Assembly: GCA_948537335.1 (NCBI GenBank)
Contig: CAOUJG010000001.1
Span: 1-44,290 of the forward strand
DNA length: 44,290 bases
Direction of reading: 5' to 3'
DNA from: an uncultured Eubacteriales bacterium
GTDB taxonomy: Bacteria; Bacillota; Clostridia; Oscillospirales; Acutalibacteraceae
In this document: piece after piece, positions 31,955-40,508 of the stretch
Layout: each line of letters starts with the position of its first letter
Position numbering within the stretch: the stretch's first letter is position 1
Notes under the pieces: generated by a model
The model's input: the letters and a program-made list of their open reading frames with translations, nothing else
Databases searched by the model: none
Told to the model about the DNA's origin: nothing
Position numbers and translations under genes: made by a program

Positions 31955-34321
31955 ATGTCAAACGACATTGTTCGCTATAATCCGGCGCCCGAGGTTGGTC
32001 TCTCTGAAGCTCAGGTTTTGAGCCGTAAAAATGCAGATCTTATTAATAAGGATACATCTGTGCCGACCAAGACGGTGCCTCGCATTATAAAAGATAATTT
32101 GTTTACGCTTTTTAACTTTATAAATTTCTTTTTGGCCGCTTCCATAATTTATGTAGGCTCGTTTAAGAACTTGCTGTTTATGGGCGTTGTTATCTCTAAC
32201 CTCATTATAAGTACTGTTCAGGAGATTCGTGCAAAAAAAACGGTGGACAAATTGTCGATATTATCGCTTGCAAAAGTTTCGGTTACTCGAAATGGCGCTG
32301 TGCAAAAAGTTAATATTGACGAGCTTGTTTTGGACGACATAATTGAGCTAGCTCAGGGGGCTCAGGTGCCTACCGATTGTAAAATTATATGTGGCCGGTG
32401 CGATGTTAATGAATCCTTGCTGACTGGTGAATCCAACTCTATATCTAAGACGGAGGGCGATTTGTTGCTCTCTGGCAGCTATATTGTTAGCGGGACGTGC
32501 AAGGCGAGGGTTGAGCACGTCGGCAAGTATAATTATGCTTCCAAGATCTCTTGTGGCGCCAAATACGTTAAGAAAATAAACTCTCAGATACTGTCTGCCT
32601 TTAACAGGATTATCCTGATTTTGTCGATACTCATCATCCCCATCGGCTTCTCTTTGTTTACGCACCAGTTGAGCCATAACTCTTTGGAAGGCGCTGTTGT
32701 GAACACCACTGCTGCGCTAATTGGGATGATCCCCGAAGGACTGATGCTTTTGGTTAGCACGGTTTTAGCGGTTAGCGTTCTGCGGCTATCTAAACATAAG
32801 GTTTTGGTGCAGGAACTTTACTGCATCGAAACTTTGGCGCGGGTTGATACCTTGTGCCTCGACAAAACTGGGACTATAACTCAAGGCACCATGCGGGTTC
32901 ACGATATTGTGCCATACTCGAGCAAAAATTCTAGCACCGATAAAGCCGCAATGCTTCGGGCTCTGTCGATTATAGTGAATAATACTGCGGATACAAACCC
33001 TACATACTGCGCGATAAAAGAATTTATCGACAAAAAACAAGTTGAATATAAAAAGGCTAGCGAAGTGGTGGCGTTTTCACCCGAGAAAAAGTGGTCTGGC
33101 GCGTATGTTGACGGCTTGAGCAGCTTTGTGATGGGCGCCGCTGAATTTGTTTTTGGAGAAAATTTTAGGCTCTTTAAGAAGGAACTCCAGCAATACGCCA
33201 AGGAGAATCGCGTACTTGTTTTGGCGCACTCCAAGAATAGTTTTGTTAACAAAGATCTGCCGCAGAACCTAGAGTTGATGGGATTTATCTTAATTAAAGA
33301 CGTTATCCGAGAGACTGCAGCGGACACTTTGAAATATTTTTACGACCAAGGCGTGGACGTCAAGATAATTTCTGGCGACAGCCCCACAACCGTCGCAAAC
33401 ATCGCAAAGCGCGTTGGGGTTAAGAATTACGAAAAATGCATCGACGCAAAGGCCGAGCTGAAAACCGCAGAAGACATCCAAGCCGCGGTAAAAGAATGCT
33501 CCATTTTTGGACGGGTCTCCCCCACGCAAAAAAAGGAGATCATATGCGCACTCAAGGAACAGGGCCATACTGTCGCGATGGTTGGCGACGGCGTTAATGA
33601 CGTTTTGGCGCTAAAAGAGTCGGACTGCAGCGTGGTTATGGCCAACGGTAGCGATGCTGCCAGAAACGTCGCTCAGTTGGTTTTGCTGAACTCGGATTTT
33701 TCGTCCATGCCAAAAGTCGTGCTCGAAGGCCGCCGCTCCATAAACAACATCCAGCGCTCCGCCTCGCTGTTTTTGGTCAAAACAATATATTCCACCCTGC
33801 TGGCCATTCTGTTCCTGTTTTTCAATACGCCGTACCCGTTCATGCCCATCCAAATGACGTTGACAAGCGTTTTCACCATCGGGATCCCGTCCTTCGTTTT
33901 GGCGCTGGAGGCCAACAAAAGCCGAATAAACGGCAATCTGTTCACAAACATAATAAGCAAAGCCCTGCCGTGCGCGCTAACCATTGTCTCGTCGATACTG
34001 ACCATCATGGCTGTATCGAAGATCATCTACCTAAACTATGCCGAGATCTCCACGCTGTGCGTCATTTTAACCGGGTTTTCAGGTCTCTCTTTGCTATTTA
34101 ACTTGTGTTTGCCATTTAACTTCGTTCGAAAATCCCTATTCTATGCGATGTCCACAGCTTTTTTAGTTTGCCTCTTGTTTTTCCAAGCCTTCTTTTCGCT
34201 CGCCTCGCCCAACATCAAACTAGTCGCCGTTGCCGTGCTGCTCTGCTTCTTCGCTTCGTTTTTGTTTAAAATGTTCTCCAAAATAATCTTCAAAACAAAA
34301 AAGCAAGCGCCCATCAACTAA
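31955..34321 (+). CDS. CtpE-like cation-transporting P-type ATPase
   Basis: A 788-residue HAD-type ion pump with the full set of catalytic motifs. TGES is near residue 157 in the actuator domain, LCLDKTGTITQG near 306 carries the phosphorylated Asp, SPEKKWSGAYVDG is in the nucleotide-binding domain, and ISGDSPTTV and VGDGVNDVLALKESD (near 545) complete the hinge. Transmembrane helix 4 has the PEGL motif (GMIPEGLMLLVST near 255) followed by VLVQELYCIETLARVD, the pattern of mycobacterial CtpE, a calcium pump. About ten membrane segments are seen, the last six after the hinge. No metal-binding N-terminal domain is present. Calcium transport is inference from CtpE. An AAGGGG site precedes the ATG. 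It converges on ackA with 14 bases between. Confidence 0.9.
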   Translation: MSNDIVRYNPAPEVGLSEAQVLSRKNADLINKDTSVPTKTVPRIIKDNLFTLFNFINFFLAASIIYVGSFKNLLFMGVVISNLIISTVQEIRAKKTVDKLSILSLAKVSVTRNGAVQKVNIDELVLDDIIELAQGAQVPTDCKIICGRCDVNESLLTGESNSISKTEGDLLLSGSYIVSGTCKARVEHVGKYNYASKISCGAKYVKKINSQILSAFNRIILILSILIIPIGFSLFTHQLSHNSLEGAVVNTTAALIGMIPEGLMLLVSTVLAVSVLRLSKHKVLVQELYCIETLARVDTLCLDKTGTITQGTMRVHDIVPYSSKNSSTDKAAMLRALSIIVNNTADTNPTYCAIKEFIDKKQVEYKKASEVVAFSPEKKWSGAYVDGLSSFVMGAAEFVFGENFRLFKKELQQYAKENRVLVLAHSKNSFVNKDLPQNLELMGFILIKDVIRETAADTLKYFYDQGVDVKIISGDSPTTVANIAKRVGVKNYEKCIDAKAELKTAEDIQAAVKECSIFGRVSPTQKKEIICALKEQGHTVAMVGDGVNDVLALKESDCSVVMANGSDAARNVAQLVLLNSDFSSMPKVVLEGRRSINNIQRSASLFLVKTIYSTLLAILFLFFNTPYPFMPIQMTLTSVFTIGIPSFVLALEANKSRINGNLFTNIISKALPCALTIVSSILTIMAVSKIIYLNYAEISTLCVILTGFSGLSLLFNLCLPFNFVRKSLFYAMSTAFLVCLLFFQAFFSLASPNIKLVAVAVLLCFFASFLFKMFSKIIFKTKKQAPIN

Positions 34322-34335
34322 GCGCTCTGCCTTCT

Positions 34336-35550
34336 CTATTTTCCTAAACTCTCTATAACTGCCGCCGTATCGCGGGCTATGACTATTTCTTCGTTCGTTG
34401 GGATGACAAAAATTTTTATAGAAGAATCCTCTTCCGAAATCTCCGCCGTGCTGCCGTTGACCGTTTGCTCGTTCAACCTGTCGTTAATCTTGACTCCCAT
34501 AAACGAAAGCGAATCGCAGATCGCCCTTCTGTGCTCAACACGATTTTCGCCTATGCCGCCGGTAAAGACGATCGCGTCGCAGCCGCCCAGCACCGCTATG
34601 TACGAAGCAACAACCTTGAAAATCTGATAGCGGAACATATCTTGAGCCAAAATCGCCCTCTCGTTGCCCAACTTTGCTGCTTTTTCAATTTCTCTAGCGT
34701 CGCTAGAAACGCCCGAAACCCCCAGCAGGCCAGACTTCTTATTGATAACCTTGTTAAACTCTTTTAGCGATAAATTCTCTCTCTCGGCAACAAATGTGAT
34801 AATCCCCGGATCCAGCGCCCCGCTGCGCGTTCCCATTATCATACCGTCCGTAGGAGTAAAGCCCATCGTCGTGTCCACAGATTTTCCTCCGTCTATTGCA
34901 GCAATCGAGGCGCCATTTCCCAGGTGGCACGTGATAATCTTAGTCTGTTTAATGTCTTTGTGCATAAGTTTTGCGCACTCGTTGCTAACGTAATAATGAG
35001 AAAGCCCGTGATATCCGTATTTTCTTATGCCATATTTTTCGTAAAATTCATACGGCAGCGGATAAATATAGGCTTTTGGCGGAATGGTACTATGAAACGC
35101 CGTATCAAAAACCGCCACCTGCGGGAAGTCTTCACCAAAAATTTCTTTGCAAGCGTTTATTCCATGCAAATTTGCGCTATTATGAAGAGGTGCGATCGGC
35201 GTGAACCTCTCCACCGCGTTTATGAGCTTTTGGTCTATCAACGTAGATTTACTAAACTCCGCGCCGCCCTGCACCACTCTGTGCCCGGCTGCTGAGATTT
35301 CTGTCAGGTCCTTTATAACGCCATATTCGTCGTTTAAAAGAAGCCCTTTCACAAAAAACGCCGCTTCCTCGTGGCTTTTTAGGTTGGACTTGAATGTTTT
35401 TTTGTGTCCTTTATAATTTTCGTATTCAACAAAAGCATCGTTCAATCCGATTCTATCGCAAATTCCTTTGGCCAACACCGTTTCGTCGGCCATGTCTATA
35501 AGCTGAAACCTAAGCGACGAGCTGCCCGCATTTATCACCAAAACCTTCAT
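34336..35550 (-). CDS. ackA: Acetate kinase
   Basis: Forms ATP and acetate from acetyl phosphate, the energy-yielding end of acetogenic fermentation. The 404 residues are full length. Motifs in order: MKVLVINAGSSSLRFQL (1-17), AAGHRVVQGG near 87, VFDTAFHSTIPPKAYIYPLP near 147, YGYHGLSHYYV near 177, ITCHLGNGASIAAIDGGKSVDTTMGFTP near 207, GTRSGALDPG near 241, and FTGGIGENRVEHR near 328. Conserved Arg, Asp and Glu of the active site are present. A GGAGG site precedes the ATG. No phosphotransacetylase gene is seen in the window. It is divergent from tmcAL, which consumes acetate. Confidence 0.98.
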   Translation of the reverse strand: MKVLVINAGSSSLRFQLIDMADETVLAKGICDRIGLNDAFVEYENYKGHKKTFKSNLKSHEEAAFFVKGLLLNDEYGVIKDLTEISAAGHRVVQGGAEFSKSTLIDQKLINAVERFTPIAPLHNSANLHGINACKEIFGEDFPQVAVFDTAFHSTIPPKAYIYPLPYEFYEKYGIRKYGYHGLSHYYVSNECAKLMHKDIKQTKIITCHLGNGASIAAIDGGKSVDTTMGFTPTDGMIMGTRSGALDPGIITFVAERENLSLKEFNKVINKKSGLLGVSGVSSDAREIEKAAKLGNERAILAQDMFRYQIFKVVASYIAVLGGCDAIVFTGGIGENRVEHRRAICDSLSFMGVKINDRLNEQTVNGSTAEISEEDSSIKIFVIPTNEEIVIARDTAAVIESLGK

Positions 35551-35593
35551 GCATGGCCTCCTTTTATCATGTGCTTCAATTCGCGCTCCCCAT

Positions 35594-35623
35594 ATAGTAT
35601 CATATTGGAGAGGCGGAAATCAA
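35594..35623 (-). promoter_or_regulatory. ackA: Probable promoter of ackA
   Basis: TTGATT (35618-35623), an 18-base spacer and TACTAT (35594-35599) on the minus strand, about 45 bases before the ackA ATG. Divergent tmcAL lacks an obvious promoter in the same gap. Confidence 0.55.
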
Positions 35624-35661
35624 GAAATTTGCCAAAAAACAACAATTTGGGAGTTTTTATT

Positions 35662-36852
35662 ATGAAAATATCTGCGATAATTTGTGAGTACAATCCCTTT
35701 CACAACGGGCATAGATACCAAATTAAGCGCACTCACGCTACGCACACCGTGGCAATCATGAGTGGAAACTTTACTCAACGTGGGATTCCATCGGTGATTT
35801 CAAAGACCGCTAAAGCCGAGATAGCCCTAAAAAACGGGTGCGACTTAGTCATAGAGCTCCCTACTCCCTACGCCGTCGCCAGTGCAGAGCGCTTCGCCTT
35901 TGGTGCCACTTTTTTGGCCGATACCCTTAATTGCGTGGATATTTTGAGCTTTGGCTGCGAAAATGACAATTTATCAAAGCTCCAAAAAGCAGCGCACGTC
36001 TCAAGTTCTGCCGAAGTTTTGGCCCTTACAAAAGAAAATCTAAAAAGCGGCGTATCCTTTGCAAAAGCTCGTCACAACGCGATAGAAACTCTCTTTGGCA
36101 CAGAACTTGCCACGCTGTTATCCCGCTCCAACAACATTTTAGCCGCAGAATACATCAAAAGCCTGAACGCATTAGGATCTAGTATAAGCCCGATGCCCAT
36201 TTTGCGCAAAGAATGTGACCGCTCAAATAGTGTAACCGTCAAAAGCTTTGAAAATTCTACTGTTTTGCGCAAGATGCTTTTTGAGTCCGACGAAAAGATA
36301 AAGAATTTTATACCCAAAACCGCTTACAAAATTTTGAAAAGAGAGATTGGCTGCGGCCGCGCTCCAGCGTCACTTTTAAACTGCGAACGCGCTATTTTGG
36401 CTAAACTTCGCTGCATGCAGCCCGATGATTTCTTGCAAGTTCCGGACATTTGCGAAGGGCTCGAAAATAAAATTCACAAATCCGTCAAAACGGCGACTTC
36501 GCTTGCGGAGCTTTATTCTGGCGTAAAGAGCAAGCGCTACACGCAGCTTCGGGTTCAGCGGATTATTTTGGCTACCTTTTTGGGACTCGATAAAGAGATT
36601 CTCACCCTTAACCCGCCATATATCAAGGTTTTGGGCTTCAATGAACGTGGGAAGGAAATTTTAAAAATTGCAAAAAAGCGCGCCAAACTGCCAATTGTGA
36701 CTAAGGTCTCGGACATAAAAAAACTTTACGATGATCCCGTCGCGGCAAGATTCTTCAAAATAGAGTCACAAGCGTTCGACTTATATAATCTTATGCTGCC
36801 GCGGGCTGCGGCGTGCGGATTTGAAGCCAAAAATCAGATTATAAAATTGTGA
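35662..36852 (+). CDS. tmcAL: tRNA(Met) cytidine acetate ligase (TmcAL, YlbM)
   Basis: Activates acetate with ATP and acetylates cytidine 34 of elongator tRNA-Met, keeping AUG decoding accurate. The 396-residue protein starts MKISAIICEYNPFHNGHRYQI, with the HxGH nucleotidyltransferase motif near 15-18, then IMSGNFTQRGIPSVI near 33, DLVIELPTPYAVASAERFA near 61 and FGCENDNLS near 95. The C-terminal half is helical with RSNNILAAEYIKSL near 150, LRKMLFESDE, and KRYTQLRVQRIILATFLG near 290 for tRNA binding. The ATG at 35662 follows GGGAG; the frame runs upstream into ackA without a site. It lies divergent from ackA. Confidence 0.96.
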   Translation: MKISAIICEYNPFHNGHRYQIKRTHATHTVAIMSGNFTQRGIPSVISKTAKAEIALKNGCDLVIELPTPYAVASAERFAFGATFLADTLNCVDILSFGCENDNLSKLQKAAHVSSSAEVLALTKENLKSGVSFAKARHNAIETLFGTELATLLSRSNNILAAEYIKSLNALGSSISPMPILRKECDRSNSVTVKSFENSTVLRKMLFESDEKIKNFIPKTAYKILKREIGCGRAPASLLNCERAILAKLRCMQPDDFLQVPDICEGLENKIHKSVKTATSLAELYSGVKSKRYTQLRVQRIILATFLGLDKEILTLNPPYIKVLGFNERGKEILKIAKKRAKLPIVTKVSDIKKLYDDPVAARFFKIESQAFDLYNLMLPRAAACGFEAKNQIIKL

Positions 36853-36863
36853 AATCGCAAAGT

Positions 36864-38477
36864 CTAGTTATCCTTTAAAATGTTCACAAAAATTTCTTCT
36901 GCAATCTTTTTAAACGCCGGCCCGCAGCTTTCTCCGCCCCCTTTGGCATCCTCGGCAAAGACTATAATCGAATATTTCGGCTTTTCTGCCGGAAAAATCC
37001 CAGCGTACCAAGCCTGAACTACCGCATGGTCACCGGACTTTATTCCCGTCTGTGCTGTGCCGGTTTTGGCCGCTGCTATGCCGACTTCCGGCTTGCCCTG
37101 CTTGCTGGTGCCATACTCGACCGAGGCTTTCATGTACTCCACCAAATGTTTTGCGCATTCGGCGGTCAGCACCCGGGTCGGCTTGGGCTTTGCTGCCTTT
37201 TGCACGTACTTCAAACCCTCATTAACAAGCCCTTCCACTAGCCGCGGCTCGCAGTAAAGCCCTTCTGCAGCTATGGCGTTTGTTAGCGCCGCCACTTGCA
37301 GCGGGGTTACAAGCAATTTGCCCTGACCAAATGAGAAATTCGCAAGAGCCCTGCTTTGTTCTAGGTCTTTCAAAGTCGGCAAAACCCCAGCCTTAGAGGT
37401 AATCCCCGGCGCTAACTCGATTTCTTTTGAAAATCCCAAATCTTTGGCTAAATTGAGGATTTTCTCGCCACCAATTTCTAGCGCCTTCTCAATAAAATAC
37501 GCGTTGCACGAGAACGCAACGGCCTTCTCCAAATCTATTGGCCCGTGCCCCTTATTGTTAAAACAGTGAAACTTGTGGCCGTCCACCTCGCAGCTGCCCG
37601 TGCACTCATATATCGCGTTCGGATTCTTATTCTCTTGCAAAATGGCCGCCGCAGTCACGAGTTTGAACACCGAACCTATATTGTACGGCAGCAGAGCTCT
37701 ATTCAAAAGCGGCGAGTCTTCGTCGTTTAGCACGTCTACAACGTTTGTTGGAGAAAACGTCGGCATGCTCACACAGGCGCGGATCTCGCAATTCGGGACC
37801 TCGGTTACTATAACAGCGCCCTTTTTTATATATTTTTGCGCGGCGACCTCGGCCATTCTTTGAATCTTCTGGTCGATAGTCAGAACAATCCCCCTGCTGC
37901 ACTTGTACATCGTGTTCTCAATGGTCGCACCCTCGCCCGGAATCCGCCGATTCAGCGCGTCAACCTTATATTTCACAAAAATACTGCCCCTGGCGCTGTT
38001 CAAATAGTCATTAAAGGCCTTCTCTATGCCGCAAACTCCCTGCATGTCGCCGTTCAAGTAGCCTATTATGTGCGGAGCAATCTGCTCTTTTGCGTATCTT
38101 TGGGGCACCTTGAATGTTTTGATTCCTCTTGCGATCACTTGCTTTTCGTCCGACAATTTCAACACAAACGGTTTGCCGGCCTTCATCTCTTCAAACGCCA
38201 AGTTCCTCTCATCTTCCGACAAAATCTGCGGCAAAACGCTCAAAGTGTCCACCTCGGGCGTCACAGAGATATAAGTCTCGTCCTCCACCCCCACAAGCGG
38301 CCTTTTTTGGCAATCGTATATGTTGCCCCGCATCGTGGCAACCTTCAGCTTGTATGAGCTCTGTTTTGCCGCGGAGTCGCAAAGCATCTCTCCTTTTGAA
38401 ATTTTGTAAGTGTTATAAACCGCGATTCCCATCGCAACCATGAGCATCGAGAAAAATATTACAACCCGCTTGTACAT
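36864..38477 (-). CDS. SpoVD/PBP2-like D,D-transpeptidase
   Basis: A class B penicillin-binding protein cross-linking peptidoglycan, of the FtsI/SpoVD type. The 537-residue protein has a single N-terminal membrane anchor (residues 4-22), a dimerisation-like region with RGNIYDCQKRPLVG near 48 and YLNGDMQGVCGIEKAFNDYL near 138, then the transpeptidase domain. The active-site motifs are NIGSVFKLVTAA (Ser-x-x-Lys, near 265), SCNAYF (SxN, near 319) and AAKTGTAQTG (KTG, near 465). The start at 38477 follows GGGTGAT; the open frame extends 35 codons further without a site. No PASTA domain is present. A sporulation-linked or divisome role is inference. A terminator-like hairpin separates it from the P-loop gene upstream. 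Confidence 0.92.
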   Translation of the reverse strand: MYKRVVIFFSMLMVAMGIAVYNTYKISKGEMLCDSAAKQSSYKLKVATMRGNIYDCQKRPLVGVEDETYISVTPEVDTLSVLPQILSEDERNLAFEEMKAGKPFVLKLSDEKQVIARGIKTFKVPQRYAKEQIAPHIIGYLNGDMQGVCGIEKAFNDYLNSARGSIFVKYKVDALNRRIPGEGATIENTMYKCSRGIVLTIDQKIQRMAEVAAQKYIKKGAVIVTEVPNCEIRACVSMPTFSPTNVVDVLNDEDSPLLNRALLPYNIGSVFKLVTAAAILQENKNPNAIYECTGSCEVDGHKFHCFNNKGHGPIDLEKAVAFSCNAYFIEKALEIGGEKILNLAKDLGFSKEIELAPGITSKAGVLPTLKDLEQSRALANFSFGQGKLLVTPLQVAALTNAIAAEGLYCEPRLVEGLVNEGLKYVQKAAKPKPTRVLTAECAKHLVEYMKASVEYGTSKQGKPEVGIAAAKTGTAQTGIKSGDHAVVQAWYAGIFPAEKPKYSIIVFAEDAKGGGESCGPAFKKIAEEIFVNILKDN

Positions 38478-38557
38478 AAAATCACCCATGGATATTATTG
38501 CCAAATCAGCGCCAAATATATTCGTGCAGGTTTTATAAGGCGCAAAAATATAGAAAT

Positions 38558-38587
38558 AAAGAGCAGCCCAGCACGTAGCCACTCTTT
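38558..38587 (-). terminator. Terminator-like hairpin before the PBP gene
   Basis: On the minus strand AAAGAGTGGC (38578-38587) pairs with GCTGCTCTTT (38558-38567), with two G-U pairs, around a 10-base loop; ATTTC and TATATTTTT follow. It could end the pgi and P-loop transcript before the PBP gene. Confidence 0.5.
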
Positions 38588-38619
38588 TTGTTCGTCATCT
38601 AAAATTAAATTCACATCAA

Positions 38620-39042
38620 TTAGTGCTCTTTTATCATCGCCAACCTTCGCATTTTATCTGGCAGATCAGACACAACAACCGGCACAGCCAGCGTCAGTGC
38701 TACATTGCTCTTTTTGCAAACCTCGCTGAGACCTTCTATAAAGCCGACCAACTCGTCTATGTTGATTTTATCCGGCTCAAAAATCGAATCAATCAAAATA
38801 TCGGTAACGTCATAATTACCAGCACAAACGCCACATATGAATCCATGCAGGCCCACAAAATCGACGATGTTGTAGTCCTTTATGTTGATAAGCCGCACAC
38901 TGTGGGCCAAGTCAAGCGTAAGGTTGCTTTCCTTCGCGATTAAAACGACCGTGCCATCACTCTTAGCCGCCCGATTATTCGCAAGCTCCACTAACTTTTT
39001 GGTTTTGCCAAGGCCCTTTTGCCCCACGATCAAGTCTATCAT
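38620..39042 (-). CDS. Small P-loop protein of unknown function
   Basis: A 140-residue protein starting MIDLIVGQKGLGKTKKLVELAN, a Walker A motif at residues 7-14. VRLINIKDYNIVDFVGLHGFICGVCAG (about 49-75) and the hydrophobic TDILIDSIFE (about 80-89) could be the Walker B strand ending in Asp. Proteins of this size and start in Clostridia are often labelled as PilT-like twitching motility ATPases, but it is far too short for PilT and lacks its other motifs, so I do not assign that role. It may bind ATP and work as a switch or partner. It follows pgi by 72 bases and precedes the PBP gene. Confidence 0.8.
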   Translation of the reverse strand: MIDLIVGQKGLGKTKKLVELANNRAAKSDGTVVLIAKESNLTLDLAHSVRLINIKDYNIVDFVGLHGFICGVCAGNYDVTDILIDSIFEPDKINIDELVGFIEGLSEVCKKSNVALTLAVPVVVSDLPDKMRRLAMIKEH

Positions 39043-39114
39043 TTTGCCGTTCCCCCTAAAATAATTTAAAATCGTCCTAGATTTTTTAAGAACTTCCCGA
39101 CAATCTGCGCTCCC

Positions 39115-40410
39115 TCACCTGCCCAAAAGCGCAAACATATTTTTTTTGTAAGCCTCCACCCCCGGCTGGTCAAATGGGTTGACGCCCGAAATATAGCTCG
39201 AAATCGCACACGCTTTCTCAAAAAAGTATATCAAATACCCCACTTCGAAGGGGTTTATCTCTGGCACCGTTAAGACAATGTTCGGCACGCCGCCGTCGGT
39301 GTGTGCTGCCACGGTCCCTAAGAACGCATTTTTGTTGACGAATCCTATCGTCTTGCCAGATAGAAAATTCAAGCCGTCCGCATCGCCGGCAATTGCTTCA
39401 ATTAAAATGTCATTCCGCGGCTTCTCAAAGTACACAATAGTCTCAAAAATGTTGCGAGTGCCGCTCTGAATGTACTGCCCCATCGAATGCAAGTCGGTAG
39501 AAAAAATCGCAGAGGCCGGAAAAATCCCCTTGCTGTCCTTCCCCTCGCTCTCGCCAAACAGCTGCTTGAACCACTCATTCATCATCGCAAAATTCGGCTC
39601 GTAGCTTGCCAAAATCTCAATGCTCTTGCCCTTCCCGCTGTGCAAAATATTTCGAATTGCCGCATATTTGTAGCAATCGTTTTGGTCTAAATCAGCACAA
39701 GCTAAGTCCTTCTGCGCTCGTCTGGCTCCCATCATTAACTCATCAATGTTTATGCCCGCCACTGCTATTGGCAAGAGCCCCACCGCCGCCAGCACAGAAT
39801 ATCTGCCACCGATGTCTTCCGGAATCACAAAGGTCTCGTACCCCTCATCATCCGCCAGCTGCTTTAACTTGCCCTTTTGCCTATCCGTGGTACAAAAAAT
39901 CCGCTTTCTGGCCCCTTCCTTGCCGTACTTATCTTCCAAAAATCGCTTAAACACTCTAAAGGCCAGCGCAGGCTCCAGCGTAGTGCCAGACTTCGACACC
40001 ACGTTTATGCTCACGTCACGATCCCCGCAGATCTTCAAAAGATCGCTCAAATCCGCGGCGCTGATGCTGTTCCCGGCAAAATAAATGTCCGGCGTGGTTT
40101 TTGGCAGAACGTTATAATTTCGCGATTTTATCAGCTCGATCACAGCCCTAGCGCCCAAATACGAGCCACCAATGCCGATCACTATGAAGACGTCCGTGTT
40201 AGCGCTTATTTTACGGGCAGTCTCCTTTATCCGGGAAAATTCCTTCCTGTCGTAATCGGTAGGCAGCGTGACCCAACCCGTAAATTCGCTCCCCAAACCG
40301 GTCTTTTTATGCAAAAAATCGTACGCTAAACTCATCGAGGGCTCAATCTTCTCGTAATCCTCGCAGCTAATAAATGAATCCAAATCCTTCGTGTTCAGCT
40401 CAACAGGCAT
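39115..40410 (-). CDS. pgi: Glucose-6-phosphate isomerase
   Basis: Interconverts glucose 6-phosphate and fructose 6-phosphate. The 431-residue protein fits the short Firmicute form. FIVIGIGGSYLGARAVIEL near 67 is the sugar-phosphate loop, NVVSKSGTTLEPALAFRVF near 135 includes the SIS-domain motif, EDIGGRYSVLAAVGLLPIAVAG near 197 is the first signature, and STDLHSMGQYIQSG near 305 and FEVGYLIYFFEKACAISSYISGVNPFDQPGVEAYKK (391-425) form the rest of the active site. I chose the ATG at 40408-40410 after AAGGAG; 13 more codons upstream have no site. A consensus promoter lies at 40465-40493. Confidence 0.96.
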   Translation of the reverse strand: MPVELNTKDLDSFISCEDYEKIEPSMSLAYDFLHKKTGLGSEFTGWVTLPTDYDRKEFSRIKETARKISANTDVFIVIGIGGSYLGARAVIELIKSRNYNVLPKTTPDIYFAGNSISAADLSDLLKICGDRDVSINVVSKSGTTLEPALAFRVFKRFLEDKYGKEGARKRIFCTTDRQKGKLKQLADDEGYETFVIPEDIGGRYSVLAAVGLLPIAVAGINIDELMMGARRAQKDLACADLDQNDCYKYAAIRNILHSGKGKSIEILASYEPNFAMMNEWFKQLFGESEGKDSKGIFPASAIFSTDLHSMGQYIQSGTRNIFETIVYFEKPRNDILIEAIAGDADGLNFLSGKTIGFVNKNAFLGTVAAHTDGGVPNIVLTVPEINPFEVGYLIYFFEKACAISSYISGVNPFDQPGVEAYKKNMFALLGR

Positions 40411-40464
40411 GGCTTTGCGCTCCTTGCTCGCATTTTTTCTAACATTCAAACAAATATTAGGTTC

Positions 40465-40493
40465 ATTTTAACGCATGGGCGCGCTTTTTGCAA
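40465..40493 (-). promoter_or_regulatory. pgi: Sigma-A-type promoter of pgi
   Basis: TTGCAA (40488-40493), a 17-base spacer and TAAAAT (40465-40470) on the minus strand, 54 bases before the chosen pgi start, and just downstream of the carboxypeptidase gene. Confidence 0.8.
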
Positions 40494-40508
40494 CAGTTTT
40501 GCTGCAAT

